A DNA stretch of 64,000 nt from JAXHUH01 sp034211175 (GCA_034211175.1 JAXHUH010000352.1:93226-157225); one strand, 5' to 3'; counted from the stretch's first letter, positions 52,468 to 61,307 are shown. Made by a program: numbers and translations. The notes: generated by a model from the sequence alone, not told the origin.

Positions 52468-53307
52468 ATGGAAACGACCGGTTCGCGGAACGCACCGAAA
52501 CCCGCGTACGCGACCCTGCTGCTGCTCGGCGAGAGCTTCCGTCCCGAGCGCGGCGCGTTCTGGCTGGGCGAGCTCCTCGACGCCGCGGAGCTCGTGGGGG
52601 TCAAGGCGCGTTCGATGCGCACGGTCGTGCGCCGCATGACCAGTGAGGGATGGTTCGCCATCGAGCGAATCGGCCGCCGCAGCCGCTACCGCTTGAGCGA
52701 CGCCGGGCGCGACGAGCTGCGACGCGGCGACGTCCGCGTGTTCGAGCTCGACCAGCCGGCGTGGGACGGCCGATGGCAGCTCGTCCTCACCGGCGAAGGC
52801 CGCGGCGGAGCGACCGAGCCCGACGGGCTGGCCAAGCCGCTGCGATGGCTCGGCTTCGGGCGCCTCGGCCCCGGCCAGTGGCTGAGCCCCCACGACCGCG
52901 GCGCCGAGCTCGGCGCCCTGGCCCGGGAGCTCGACCCGGGCCACCGTCTGGCCGTCTTCACCGATGCGTCGTTCGCCGGTCGCGAGCGCGGTCTGGTCGA
53001 CGCGTGCTGGGACCTGCGCGGCATCGCCGCGCGCTACGAGGCGTTCCTCGCCGCCCACCGCGACGCCGCTGCGCCGCCCTGGGACCCGCCGGTCGAGCCC
53101 GTCGAGGCGTTCCGCCGTCTGTTCTGGCTCGACCACGACATGCTGCGGATCCTCCGCGACGACCCGAACCTCCCCGCCGCGCTGCTCCCGGAGGACTGGC
53201 CCGGCCACGAGGCGAGGCGGCTGTTCCGCGTCGGCCGGGAGCGGTACGAGCCCGGCTCACGCGAGCTGGTCGAGCGGATCCGGGCCAGCCACGCCGACCT
53301 CGCCTGA
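52468..53307 (+). CDS. PaaX-family transcriptional regulator
   Basis: A 279-residue regulator. The N-terminal helix-turn-helix includes VKARSMRTVVRRMTSEGW and a wing (IERIGRRSRYRLSDAGRDEL). It continues into the PaaX central and C-terminal domains (WDGRWQLVLTGEG, FRRLFWLDHDMLRILRDDPN, LLPEDWPGHEARRLF). PaaX represses phenylacetate catabolism by sensing phenylacetyl-CoA; related members control other aromatic routes. ATG 52468 is preferred, with GTG 52444 as an alternative. It probably governs the operon at 54046-61764. Confidence 0.85.
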   Translation: METTGSRNAPKPAYATLLLLGESFRPERGAFWLGELLDAAELVGVKARSMRTVVRRMTSEGWFAIERIGRRSRYRLSDAGRDELRRGDVRVFELDQPAWDGRWQLVLTGEGRGGATEPDGLAKPLRWLGFGRLGPGQWLSPHDRGAELGALARELDPGHRLAVFTDASFAGRERGLVDACWDLRGIAARYEAFLAAHRDAAAPPWDPPVEPVEAFRRLFWLDHDMLRILRDDPNLPAALLPEDWPGHEARRLFRVGRERYEPGSRELVERIRASHADLA

Positions 53308-53329
53308 CGAACGTCGGGGAGCGTCGGGC

Positions 53330-53896
53330 CTAGAGGTTGGGCCAGTACGACGGGCGCGGCACCCGACCGAGCACGTCGTCGAGTGGCACCTCGACCGGCC
53401 AACGGTTGTAGCGGTCGGACCGGCTGCTCTTGTACGCCTCGTCGACGTGGAGGATGCCGTTCGGCATGACCGCGCGCACCTCGCCCACGGCATCGGGCGC
53501 ACCGGGGTCACTGCCCCCGCTCGCGGACCCGATCGTGGGCCGGTAGCGGACGAAGTCCCCGACGGCGACAGGGCGGTCGTCGTCCTCGACCACGTCCGGG
53601 CCGCCACCGACCTGACCGTTGGACGACGGGTCGCCGCCGGCCCCCGGCCCATCGGCTCCGCTGTGGAGGGTCACGTAGAACGCCGGGGCATCACCGTCGC
53701 CGACGCGGTCGACGCCGAGCACCTCCCACCCGCGTCGGTGCGCCTCCACCCGAGACGCGAGCAGCTCCCCGATCCCGTACGCACCGAGGTGACCGTACGC
53801 GGCTCCGTCGGCGGCCAGCGCGTCGAGGTCCGCGGCCACACGGTCGACGTCGGTCGCAACCGGGAGCTGGGTGCCGTGTCGGTCGGTGGCGGGCAT
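53330..53896 (-). CDS. Hypothetical protein with β-barrel-like domain
   Basis: A 188-residue protein of unknown family. The N-terminal ~75 residues are helical (ATDVDRVAADLDALAADGAA). A Gly/Ser/Asp-rich linker leads to a C-terminal β-rich part (PVAVGDFVRYRPTIG, GILHVDEAYKSSRSDRYNRW) resembling SH3-like or nucleic-acid-binding barrels. No catalytic motif is visible. The start is ATG 53896. It lies downstream of the catabolic operon on the same strand, 149 bp away. Confidence 0.5.
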   Translation of the reverse strand: MPATDRHGTQLPVATDVDRVAADLDALAADGAAYGHLGAYGIGELLASRVEAHRRGWEVLGVDRVGDGDAPAFYVTLHSGADGPGAGGDPSSNGQVGGGPDVVEDDDRPVAVGDFVRYRPTIGSASGGSDPGAPDAVGEVRAVMPNGILHVDEAYKSSRSDRYNRWPVEVPLDDVLGRVPRPSYWPNL

Positions 53897-54045
53897 CGAG
53901 GCGCGTCCTCCGGGTCGGTGGTCGTACAGGCTGCCAGGCCCGGGGCCGGAACCGAACCTCGCGGCACGCGATCCGCGCAGGTCGCGGCCCCGCGACCGCC
54001 TGCGTGGCCGCAGCTCCACGTTGCGTGTTCAGTTGGACGCGGTCG

Positions 54046-54849
54046 TCACCCTGCGTCGCCGTCGAGGAACCGCTCGACGATGGCGGCGAACGCCTCGGCC
54101 CGCAGCTCGAGCGGCACCATGCCGCCGGCCACCACCGCGGTCGGCGCACCGCCGAGCGCGGCGGCGAGCGGCTCGAGCTCGCCGAACGCATAGGGATCGG
54201 CGTCGTGGCCGACGACGAGCACGTCCGCGGCCACCGCGTCGATCCGCTCCTCCATCCGGTAGCGGCCCACCGCCCGGTGGCCCTCCTCGGGGTCGGTCGC
54301 CCGCAGCGCGTCTCGGACGAACCGCACGAGGATGTCGGGGCGCTCCGGCGGGTAGAAGCGCTGGCGGCGCTGCCACAGCTCGGTGAGGTGCGACCCGTCG
54401 GGGCGGACCTCGACCGCGTCGATCGGCGGCCGATCCACCCGCTTCGCCCGGTTCGCGGCGTCGACCCACGGGGTGGACGACAGCACGAGCCGCCGGACCC
54501 GCCCCGGGTGGGAGGCGGCGATCTCGACCGCCACCACCCCGCCCGTGTGGTGGCCGACCAGGTCGAACCGGTCGATCCCGAGTGCGTCGAGCGCGTCCAC
54601 GACACCCGCGGCGTACGACGCGATCGAGGCGCCGTCGGGGTGGTCGTCGGAGCCGCCCATCCCCGGCAGGTCGGGCGCGAGCGCCAACCGGGAGCGGCCG
54701 AGGACGCCCAGCACCTCGCGCAGCTCGTCCCACGACCGGGGCGTCTGGTGGAGACCGACCACCGGGAGCGCGCCGGGCGCGGAGGCGCCGGCGGACGTGA
54801 CGTGCACCTGGCCCCAGTCGACGTCGACGTAGGCGCGCCGCAGCGTCAC
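54046..54849 (-). CDS. α/β-hydrolase-fold protein with altered active site
   Basis: A 267-residue α/β-hydrolase fold. The oxyanion/HQT region is VVGLHQTPRSWDEL. The nucleophile elbow, normally GxSxG, is GHHTGG, so the Ser is replaced. The C-terminal region AGGMVPLELRAEAF lacks the usual catalytic His. It therefore may be non-hydrolytic, use a different mechanism, or be a structural subunit. GTG 54849 overlaps the hydratase stop by four bases. It is the last gene of the catabolic operon. Confidence 0.82.
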   Translation of the reverse strand: MTLRRAYVDVDWGQVHVTSAGASAPGALPVVGLHQTPRSWDELREVLGVLGRSRLALAPDLPGMGGSDDHPDGASIASYAAGVVDALDALGIDRFDLVGHHTGGVVAVEIAASHPGRVRRLVLSSTPWVDAANRAKRVDRPPIDAVEVRPDGSHLTELWQRRQRFYPPERPDILVRFVRDALRATDPEEGHRAVGRYRMEERIDAVAADVLVVGHDADPYAFGELEPLAAALGGAPTAVVAGGMVPLELRAEAFAAIVERFLDGDAG

Positions 54850-55685
54850 GAGCCGGCCCCGCCCTCGACGAAGCGGCAGCGCACCCGGCCCAGGTCGCCG
54901 AAGCGCGCCTCGACCTCGTCGCCCGCGGCGACGGGGACAACCGGGCCCACGGCGCCCGTGAGCACGACGTCGCCGGCGCGCAGCGGGGTGCCGAGCCGAC
55001 CCATCGTGTCGGCCAGCCACCGGAGCGCGAACAGCGGGTTGCCCAGGCACGCCGCGCCCGTCCCGGTGGAGCGGACCTCGCCACCGACGGCCAGCTCCAT
55101 CGGGACCGCGGCCAGGTCGAGCCCGTCCAGCGTGCGGGGCACGGTCCCGAGGACGTGACGGCCGCTGCTCGCGTTGTCGGCGACCGTGTCGACGAACGTG
55201 ATGTCCCAGGCAGCGATGCGCGAGTCGACGATCTCCAGCGCCGGCACCACGAAGCCCACCGCGGCGATCACGTCGGCGACGGTGTGGCTGCCGAGGTCCA
55301 GGTCGGCGCCGAGCACCACGGCGATCTCGGCCTCGACCCTCGGCTGCAGCAGCGCGTCGGTCGGCACGTCCTCGCCGTCGCCGTGGGACACCTGGGCGAA
55401 CAGCGCGCCGAAGTCGGGCCGGTCGACGCCGAGCTGGGCCTGCACCACCGGCGAGGTGAGGCCGATCTTGCGGCCGCACACCCGCCAGCCGCGCTCCTCG
55501 ACCATCCGGGCCACGTTGCGGGCGGCGACCGCGTACGCCGCCGTGCCGTCGTCGCCGACGAGCAGGTCGCGCACCGGCGCGCACGGCTCGCCGGACACCG
55601 CGGCGCTCCACAGTCGGTCCGCGGCCTCGGCGATTGCGGCGTCGGCCGATCCGCCGGTGGTCGTGGTCGTGGTCGCAGCCGTCAC
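54846..55685 (-). CDS. 2-keto-4-pentenoate hydratase family protein (MhpD-like)
   Basis: A 279-residue FAH/hydratase-fold enzyme. GRKIGLTSPVVQAQLGV, PRVEAEIAVVLGADLDLG and GFVVPALEIVDSRIAAWDIT match MhpD/CarD/TodG-type hydratases, which add water to 2-hydroxypenta-2,4-dienoate after meta-cleavage. LGNPLFALRWLADTMGRLG and RAGDVVLTGAVGP complete the fold. The metal-binding Glu residues are in RVEAEIAVV. GTG 55685 overlaps the upstream hydrolase stop (55682-55685). No aldolase or acetaldehyde dehydrogenase lies in the window, so the final steps must be encoded elsewhere. Confidence 0.87.
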   Translation of the reverse strand: MTAATTTTTTGGSADAAIAEAADRLWSAAVSGEPCAPVRDLLVGDDGTAAYAVAARNVARMVEERGWRVCGRKIGLTSPVVQAQLGVDRPDFGALFAQVSHGDGEDVPTDALLQPRVEAEIAVVLGADLDLGSHTVADVIAAVGFVVPALEIVDSRIAAWDITFVDTVADNASSGRHVLGTVPRTLDGLDLAAVPMELAVGGEVRSTGTGAACLGNPLFALRWLADTMGRLGTPLRAGDVVLTGAVGPVVPVAAGDEVEARFGDLGRVRCRFVEGGAGS

Positions 55686-56542
55686 GCGTTGTGCTCCGCG
55701 AGGAACGCCAGGGCGAGGGCGTTGTAGCGCTCGGCCTGCTCGTACTGGGGCCAGTGGCCGCACTCGGCGAACAGCTCCAGGCGGCTGCCCCCGATGGCGG
55801 CGTGCATCGCCTTCGCCTCGGGCACGTCACCGAAGGGGTTCTCGTGGCCCCAGATCACCAGCGTCGGCACCGCGCCGATCCTGGCCAGGCGATCCTCCCG
55901 CAGCAGGTTGCGCTGGCGGGTCTCCATGTCCTGGAGGCACAGCAGGTTGTCGACGTTCGCGACGAAGTCGGGCTCGTGGTAGATCCGGTGGCGGACCTCG
56001 ACCAGCTCGTCGGTCACGTCCTTCGCCGGGTCGGCCATGAGCAGCTCGAGTCGCTGACGGGTGAGCGACGGGTCGTCGGTGGTGACCGCCCGCCGGGTCG
56101 AGGTCCGGATCCGGTCCATCACCTCGGGGTTCGCCTTGGTGCCACCGGAGGCGATCAGCTGGAGGCTGATCACCCGCTCGGGCTCCTCCGAGGTCAGCCA
56201 GCCGGCGACCCAGCCGCCGAGCGACTCACCGGCGAGGTTCACGCGTTCGATCCCGCAGGCATCCAGGTAGTCGGCCAGGTGGGCGACGTAGCGGGGGATC
56301 TCGTAGGCCATGTCGGGCTTGGCCGTGTAGCCGTGGCCCAGCATGTCGATGGCGTGCACCCGGTAGCCGGCGAGGACGTGGGCGACGACGTTGCGGGTGA
56401 ACGCCTCCAGGTGGCCGCTGGTGCCGTGGAGGAACACGACGTCGGGCCCCTCACCGGCCTGCAGGGCACGGGTGGCGACGCCGCCCGCGTCCACCGTGCG
56501 GACGCAGAAGTCGATGCCGGTCAGGTCGAGCCAGGCGGTCAT
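55682..56542 (-). CDS. α/β-hydrolase, meta-cleavage-product-hydrolase-like
   Basis: A 286-residue hydrolase. The HGTSGHLEAF oxyanion region and the nucleophile elbow GESLGG (Ser ~124) are intact. A C-terminal His (CGHWPQYEQAE) completes a plausible triad, with the acid in VIWGHENPFGDV. The sequence recalls MhpC/CarC-type C-C hydrolases. Upstream is a 120-bp gap carrying a 14-bp direct repeat. It may act on a different intermediate from the other hydrolase at 59116. Confidence 0.85.
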   Translation of the reverse strand: MTAWLDLTGIDFCVRTVDAGGVATRALQAGEGPDVVFLHGTSGHLEAFTRNVVAHVLAGYRVHAIDMLGHGYTAKPDMAYEIPRYVAHLADYLDACGIERVNLAGESLGGWVAGWLTSEEPERVISLQLIASGGTKANPEVMDRIRTSTRRAVTTDDPSLTRQRLELLMADPAKDVTDELVEVRHRIYHEPDFVANVDNLLCLQDMETRQRNLLREDRLARIGAVPTLVIWGHENPFGDVPEAKAMHAAIGGSRLELFAECGHWPQYEQAERYNALALAFLAEHNA

Positions 56543-56560
56543 GGTTCGGTCCCTTCGTCG

Positions 56561-56602
56561 CAGATCGCAGGTCGAAGTTCAGGGTTCACAGATCGCAGGT
56601 CG
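56561..56602. repeat. 14-bp direct repeat in an operon gap
   Basis: CAGATCGCAGGTCG occurs at 56561-56574 and at 56589-56602, 28 bp apart, within the 120-bp gap between the dioxygenase and hydrolase genes. It may be a dispersed repeat family or a regulatory/transcript-processing site. Confidence 0.45.
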
Positions 56603-56662
56603 CAGGCGGATCGGCCTCGTGCGCACACGCACGGGTCCGGGTGGCGTGCCGGTGAGGCGGGC

Positions 56663-57592
56663 TCACTCGACCAGCGCCACGGCCATGCCGGTCAGCCACT
56701 CGGGCATCGGCGAGTAGCAGAGGGCCCGACCCGGGGCCCACCCGCACGCACCGGCCATCACCAGCCAGTTGCGCAGCTCGTTCGCGCCGTTGCCGCCGAG
56801 CTCGACGAGGCGGTCCCCGAGCTCGACGAGGTCGCGGCAGCGGCCCGTCTCCAGGTGGTCGAGCACGGACCGGTCGAGCTCGGTGTTGATGTCCGGCCGG
56901 GCCTCGACCACGATCCGCCGCCGGCGCGTCTCGAACTCCTCCCACCGGCCCCGTCCCTCGATCCACGAGCGCACGAGGAACTCGTCGTCGTCGCTGGCCG
57001 GGTGGCGCCAGTCGGGGAACGGGAGGCGGTGCGAGAGGCCTCCGGAGCCGACGACCACGACCCTGCGGGCACCGGGCAGGGCGTGGACCGCCTCGCGGAG
57101 CGCCTCACCGAGTCGGGCGCAGCGCTCGAGCGACGGCAGCGGCGGGGCGCCGCAGTTCACGACGAGTGCCACGAGCGGCAGGCCGGCCGGGAGCACGTGC
57201 TGGACGGCGTGGGTGATGCCGTGGTCGACGTCGAGGCGGGCGGACAGCGCCGGGTCGAACCCGGCCGCCATCAGGGCCTCCAGCAGGTAGGCGGCCGCGG
57301 TGGGGTCGCCGGTCAGCGGCCCGGCGGGGGTGCCGTGCTCGCCGGTGCCGACGACCTCGCCGATGCCGACGGTGAACGCCGGCATCAGGTCGAGCCACAT
57401 GCCCCGGAAGTGGTTGGGGCCGACGACCACGGCGAGGTCCGCACCGCTGCGCTCGATCGCCTGACGGGCCCCGGCCAGGGCGTCGCGGTAGTCGTGGGCC
57501 CGGCGCAGGCCGTCGACCTCGTCCCAGCGGGTGTTCATCAGCGTCGTGTGCGACGCGCCGACACCGAGCACGACCTCGCTCGCGGCGGTCAC
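56663..57592 (-). CDS. LigB/MhpB-type extradiol ring-cleavage dioxygenase
   Basis: A 309-residue class III extradiol dioxygenase cutting a catechol-type ring beside its hydroxyls. The metal His lies in GVGASHTTLMNT, VVVGPNHFRGMW supplies a second conserved His, and VDHGITHAVQHVLP carries the catalytic acid-base His residues. GSGGLSHRLPFPDW is the late conserved segment. The length matches MhpB (~314). GTG 57592 overlaps the M20-like stop by four bases (57589-57592). It makes the substrate for the meta-cleavage hydrolases encoded nearby. Confidence 0.88.
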   Translation of the reverse strand: MTAASEVVLGVGASHTTLMNTRWDEVDGLRRAHDYRDALAGARQAIERSGADLAVVVGPNHFRGMWLDLMPAFTVGIGEVVGTGEHGTPAGPLTGDPTAAAYLLEALMAAGFDPALSARLDVDHGITHAVQHVLPAGLPLVALVVNCGAPPLPSLERCARLGEALREAVHALPGARRVVVVGSGGLSHRLPFPDWRHPASDDDEFLVRSWIEGRGRWEEFETRRRRIVVEARPDINTELDRSVLDHLETGRCRDLVELGDRLVELGGNGANELRNWLVMAGACGWAPGRALCYSPMPEWLTGMAVALVE

Positions 57593-58995
57593 GGCCGCGC
57601 CCCGCCCGTCGGCGCCCCGCCGGCTGGTGCCGACCGGCCGCGCAGCTCGTCGAGCGGCCGGGACGCAGCGTCGACGGCCACCCGCACGAGGTGGTGGCAC
57701 AGCAGCTCCATCGCGTCGGCGTCGACCGTGTTCATGCCCTCGGCGAAGCCCAGCTCGGTGCCCTCGACGTGGACCTTCGGCAGGCCGACGCGGACCGTGG
57801 GGATCCCCCGGTTGCGGAGGATGTTGGCGTCGGTCGCGCCGCTGGTGGCGGTGATCGGCTCGTGGGGCCGGCCCGCGACGGCTTCCCAGGCGTCGATGGC
57901 GGTGCGACAGATCCAGTGCCCCGGGTCGGTGCGGGAACCGGGGATCGCCACGGCGAGCTCCACGTCGAGGTCGAGGCCGGGGTCCGCGGCCCGCAGCTCG
58001 TCGAGTGCGGCCACGAGCTCACGGCGGGCGTCGAGGGGTGACTGGTCGGGCGCCAGCCGCAGGTCGACCCGCAGGCGGGCCGCGGCGGGCACCACCGCGG
58101 CCATGCGCCACCAGCCGGCCTCGACCGCGGCGACGATGCCCTGGGGCTCGACCAGGCCGGACGAGTGACGCCGGGCGTAGGTCGGGAACCACGCCTCCAG
58201 GTGGGAGATCACGGTGGCGGCGTCGTCGATCGGGTTGCGGTACGGCAGCCGGTGGCGCGCGCCGACGTAGGTGTGACGGCCGCGCACGGTGACGTCGAGC
58301 CACGCGAGCCCGACCTCCTCCCACGCGACGGCCCACCCCGACTTCGCGATCACCGCGGCGTCGGCCCACACGCCCTGCTCCACCAGGAACGACGCGCCGA
58401 CGCCCTGGCCGGTGTTGCGGCGCCCGAACCGCCCCTGGCCGCCGGCGCCGTCGGGACCGGGGCCGGGCACGTCACGGGCGTTGGTCGGCATCCCACCGGC
58501 GCCGAACGCGGCGATCACCTCACCCCGCAGCGGAACGCCGGACGCGGCGATCGCCTCGATCGCGCCGAGCACACACGCGGCGTGGCCCTTCGGGTTGTGG
58601 GCACCGAGCCCGGACACGAGCTCGCCGTCGCGCTGCGCCCGGGGCGCGAGGTGGCCGTCGAAGCGCTCGGCCGCCCACGGCAGGTCCTCGGCCGGGTCGC
58701 CGGTCGTGAGCGTGTCGATCGGGGCGTAGAGCATCACGGTCGGGCCGTCGCCGGGACCGGCGGTGCGCAGACGGCCCCAGGCGTTGGCCTGGCGCTCGTC
58801 GATCGGCTGGAGGTGGCCCTCGGCGCCGAGGTGGTCGAGCTCGCCCGCGATCCATCGGGCGAGGGGCGCTTCCTCACCGGTCGGCGAGGCGATGTCGACG
58901 AGCGCGCCACACAGCTCGACCAGCCGTTCGCGATCGACCGCGGCCACGGCGGCGTCCGCCAGCGCCGCAGGGCCGGGCGGGCGGGTCGCGGTCAT
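57589..58995 (-). CDS. M20-like peptidase-fold protein lacking canonical metal ligands
   Basis: A 468-residue M20-superfamily protein. The canonical HxD metal motif is replaced by APIDTL (~90), the second-metal Asp in GxGxxDxKGG is Asn (GAHNPKGHAA), and the catalytic EE pair is missing (FGAGGMP). A Gly-rich insertion (~175-195) follows. The dimerisation domain is present (LDVTVRGRHTYVGARHRLPY), and the late TSGATDANILRNRGIPTVRV motif survives. It probably lacks peptidase activity and may have a new role. ATG 58995 overlaps the stop of the 40-residue microprotein by three bases. Confidence 0.75.
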   Translation of the reverse strand: MTATRPPGPAALADAAVAAVDRERLVELCGALVDIASPTGEEAPLARWIAGELDHLGAEGHLQPIDERQANAWGRLRTAGPGDGPTVMLYAPIDTLTTGDPAEDLPWAAERFDGHLAPRAQRDGELVSGLGAHNPKGHAACVLGAIEAIAASGVPLRGEVIAAFGAGGMPTNARDVPGPGPDGAGGQGRFGRRNTGQGVGASFLVEQGVWADAAVIAKSGWAVAWEEVGLAWLDVTVRGRHTYVGARHRLPYRNPIDDAATVISHLEAWFPTYARRHSSGLVEPQGIVAAVEAGWWRMAAVVPAAARLRVDLRLAPDQSPLDARRELVAALDELRAADPGLDLDVELAVAIPGSRTDPGHWICRTAIDAWEAVAGRPHEPITATSGATDANILRNRGIPTVRVGLPKVHVEGTELGFAEGMNTVDADAMELLCHHLVRVAVDAASRPLDELRGRSAPAGGAPTGGARP

Positions 58996-59114
58996 CGGTC
59001 CGGGGCGCCGATCCAGGTCCCGGTCGTGCGGGTGAGCAGGTCGACGCCGTGGCGGCGCACCAGCGCGGCCGCGGCCGAGACGACGAGGACGAGCACGATC
59101 AGGCGGCGGGCCAC
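58992..59114 (-). CDS. 40-residue membrane microprotein in the catabolic operon
   Basis: A very short ORF with strong support. AGGAGG (59121-59126) lies exactly six bases before GTG 59114. That site overlaps the upstream hydrolase stop region, and the microprotein's TGA overlaps the M20-like ATG (58992-58995). The product has one hydrophobic helix (LIVLVLVVSAAAAL, residues 5-18) after a basic RR and ends in a polar tail. It could anchor or regulate an operon enzyme. No family is recognised. Confidence 0.72.
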   Translation of the reverse strand: MARRLIVLVLVVSAAAALVRRHGVDLLTRTTGTWIGAPDR

Positions 59115-59115
59115 C

Positions 59116-60027
59116 TCACACCTCCTGGCGCAGGAAGCCGTCGACGACGCAGAAGTAGTCCCACGGGCGCTCCTCCTGCAGGTGGTGCGACGCCCGGTCC
59201 ATCACGTGGAGCTGACCGCGGGGCACCATGCGGGCCAGCATCAGCGGGTAGTCGGGCGTGAGGAACGCGTCGTGCATGCCCCAGCAGAACAGCACCGGGC
59301 AGCGGATCGCCTTGAGGTGCGGTTCGAGGTCCTGCCACTCGCCCCGCAGGTCGTCGGAGTGGGCGGCGAGGTCCATCTCGTCGGTCTCGATGCTCTGGGC
59401 GTGGCGGAGCCGGACGGTCTCGGCGGGGATCTTCTCGGGGTCGTACCACTCGAGGTCGGCCATCAGCCGCCGCATCTTCTCCGGTGTCGGGCCCTCGCCG
59501 CCGTAGTAGGCGTCGCGGGCGTTGCGTCCCCGTCGCGCCCCCTCGGGAAGTGGGGCGAGCGGCCCGTAGAACACGGGCATCGACCCGGTGACGACCATCG
59601 AGCGGACCCGTCCGGGGTGCTCGGCGGCGAGCGCGATCGCGATGGTGCCGCCCCACGAGTTGCACACGAGGTCGACCGGTTCCGTCTCGTCGAGGGCGTC
59701 GAGCAGCGCGACGAGCGACGTCGCCAGGAAGCTCCAGCGCGGCCCGGTGATCCGGGGCTTCGCCGAGCGCCCGTACTGGAGGAGATCGACCAGGTGGCAG
59801 CGTCGCGCGTCGGCGAAGAGCGGCGCCACCGGGCCGAAGTCTGTCCACGCCGAGCAGCCGGGGCCCCCGCCGTGGAGGAACACTGTCGGAGCCGTTCCCG
59901 CGGAGGCCTCCCCCATCGTGATGACGTGGTAGGCGAGGCCGTCGGTGGCGGTGACGACGCGCCCGGGCGGTTCGGGCTCGATCGGGAACGGCTGCACCAG
60001 TGGCTCGGGCCGGGCGATCGCGGTCAT
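59116..60027 (-). CDS. Meta-cleavage-product C-C hydrolase, α/β fold
   Basis: A 303-residue hydrolase matching BphD/HsaD/CarC. The oxyanion loop is HGGGPGCSAWTDF, the nucleophile elbow is NSWGG, the acid is in FCWGMHDAFLTP, and the His is in MDRASHHLQEERP. The cap domain fits the family. It hydrolyses a ring-fission product into an acid and a dienoate. ATG 60027 overlaps the Rieske stop (ATGA 60024-60027). It precedes the microprotein. Confidence 0.9.
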   Translation of the reverse strand: MTAIARPEPLVQPFPIEPEPPGRVVTATDGLAYHVITMGEASAGTAPTVFLHGGGPGCSAWTDFGPVAPLFADARRCHLVDLLQYGRSAKPRITGPRWSFLATSLVALLDALDETEPVDLVCNSWGGTIAIALAAEHPGRVRSMVVTGSMPVFYGPLAPLPEGARRGRNARDAYYGGEGPTPEKMRRLMADLEWYDPEKIPAETVRLRHAQSIETDEMDLAAHSDDLRGEWQDLEPHLKAIRCPVLFCWGMHDAFLTPDYPLMLARMVPRGQLHVMDRASHHLQEERPWDYFCVVDGFLRQEV

Positions 60028-61307
60028 CGCCCACCGTCCTCGGCCACGGCACCGGACGCGGCGGTGTCGTCGGAGGCGGCCCCGGCGGTGCCGTCGGACG
60101 CGCCCGGCCGGAACGGGCTCCCCTCCTCGACGAGGCGGCGCCACTCGAGCAGCGACACGTCCGGGCGGTAGAGGCGCTCGGGCGGGGCGTCGGTCTCCGA
60201 CACCATCCAGTGGTCCTGGTTGGAGAAGTCGCCGTGGAACAGCCACCGGATGCCGCCCAGGTACTTCGCGTAGAACCCGACGCGGGCGAGGCCGGTCTTG
60301 AACTGGACCATCACCCCGACGTACTTCGTCGTGTCCGCGTCGATGGGGACGTAGAACTCGTAGTGGATGAAGTTCGGGTAGGCGACCCGCAGGACGCCGG
60401 GGACGCTGAGTGACACGAACCCCGGGAAGCCCCTACCCGCGATGTAGGGATCGGGCGCCTCGTTGCCGCCCGTGTTGCCGAGGAACTTGCCCTGCGTCTG
60501 CTTGGGCCCACGCTTCCACCACCGCTTGTTGGACCAGCGGCCGAGGCCGGGGAACTCGGCGTCCCAGTGGCGCTCGTCCTCGACCCGGAAGATCCACCGG
60601 CCGTGGCGCTCGATGTGGATCTTGTTCCAGGTCGGCATGACCTTGAAGGTGCGCCACCACGAGGTGCGGTGGAGGTACTTGGCGTGGCCCTCGTCGAAGC
60701 CGTTCTCGGCGTAGTACCGCCAGTTGCCTTCGCGGTCCTCGATCCGCCCGCCCACCGCGTAGGGCGGCGGGTCGACCAGCTCCTCGGGCAGCTGGTCGGT
60801 GAGCGGGTGGGGCTCGCCGTCACCGACGAACACCCAGACCAGACCGCACGCCTCCTCGACCGGGTACGTGGCCACCGACGCCTTGTGGCACATCGGCGAG
60901 TCGGGCCCGTCGGTGATGACCGCGACGAGCTCGCCATCGGCGAGGCGGTAGGTCCACGCGTGGTACGGACAGGTGACGGTGCCCGGGAACTCCTCGATGC
61001 CGAGCGACAGCCGCACGCCGCGGTGGGGGCAGCGGTCGTGGAGTGCCCACGCCCGCCCGTGCTCGTCGCGCTGGAGCATGATCGGCGTGTCGCAGACCCG
61101 GACCCCGGTCGGCTTGCGGCCGACCTGCGACGACCACGCCACCGGGTACCAGTGGTCCCTCAGGCCGGAGGCGGCGGCGTCGTAGGCGGGCCAGCTCCCC
61201 CAGTCGGTGCGCCCGGCGGAGCGGCGGCGGTCATCGGTCCCGGCGCCACCCGAGGCGCGCGCGGCGCGCGCCCGATCGAGCAGGTGGTCCGGCAACGACG
61301 TGGTCAT
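60024..61307 (-). CDS. CarAa-like Rieske non-heme-iron oxygenase
   Basis: A 427-residue terminal oxygenase. Rieske ligands are C93, H95, C113 and H116 (CPHRG, CPYHAW). The mononuclear iron site is H208 and H213 (NGFDEGHAKYLH) with Asp365 (SNQDHWMVSE), the spacing of carbazole 1,9a-dioxygenase CarAa. LRDHWYPVAWSSQVG and YPVEEACGLVWVFVGDGEP also match that group. It should dihydroxylate an aromatic ring, possibly at an angular position. No ferredoxin or reductase gene is nearby. The C-terminal 25 residues are low-complexity. It is the second gene of the operon, after the cupin. Confidence 0.88.
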   Translation of the reverse strand: MTTSLPDHLLDRARAARASGGAGTDDRRRSAGRTDWGSWPAYDAAASGLRDHWYPVAWSSQVGRKPTGVRVCDTPIMLQRDEHGRAWALHDRCPHRGVRLSLGIEEFPGTVTCPYHAWTYRLADGELVAVITDGPDSPMCHKASVATYPVEEACGLVWVFVGDGEPHPLTDQLPEELVDPPPYAVGGRIEDREGNWRYYAENGFDEGHAKYLHRTSWWRTFKVMPTWNKIHIERHGRWIFRVEDERHWDAEFPGLGRWSNKRWWKRGPKQTQGKFLGNTGGNEAPDPYIAGRGFPGFVSLSVPGVLRVAYPNFIHYEFYVPIDADTTKYVGVMVQFKTGLARVGFYAKYLGGIRWLFHGDFSNQDHWMVSETDAPPERLYRPDVSLLEWRRLVEEGSPFRPGASDGTAGAASDDTAASGAVAEDGGR

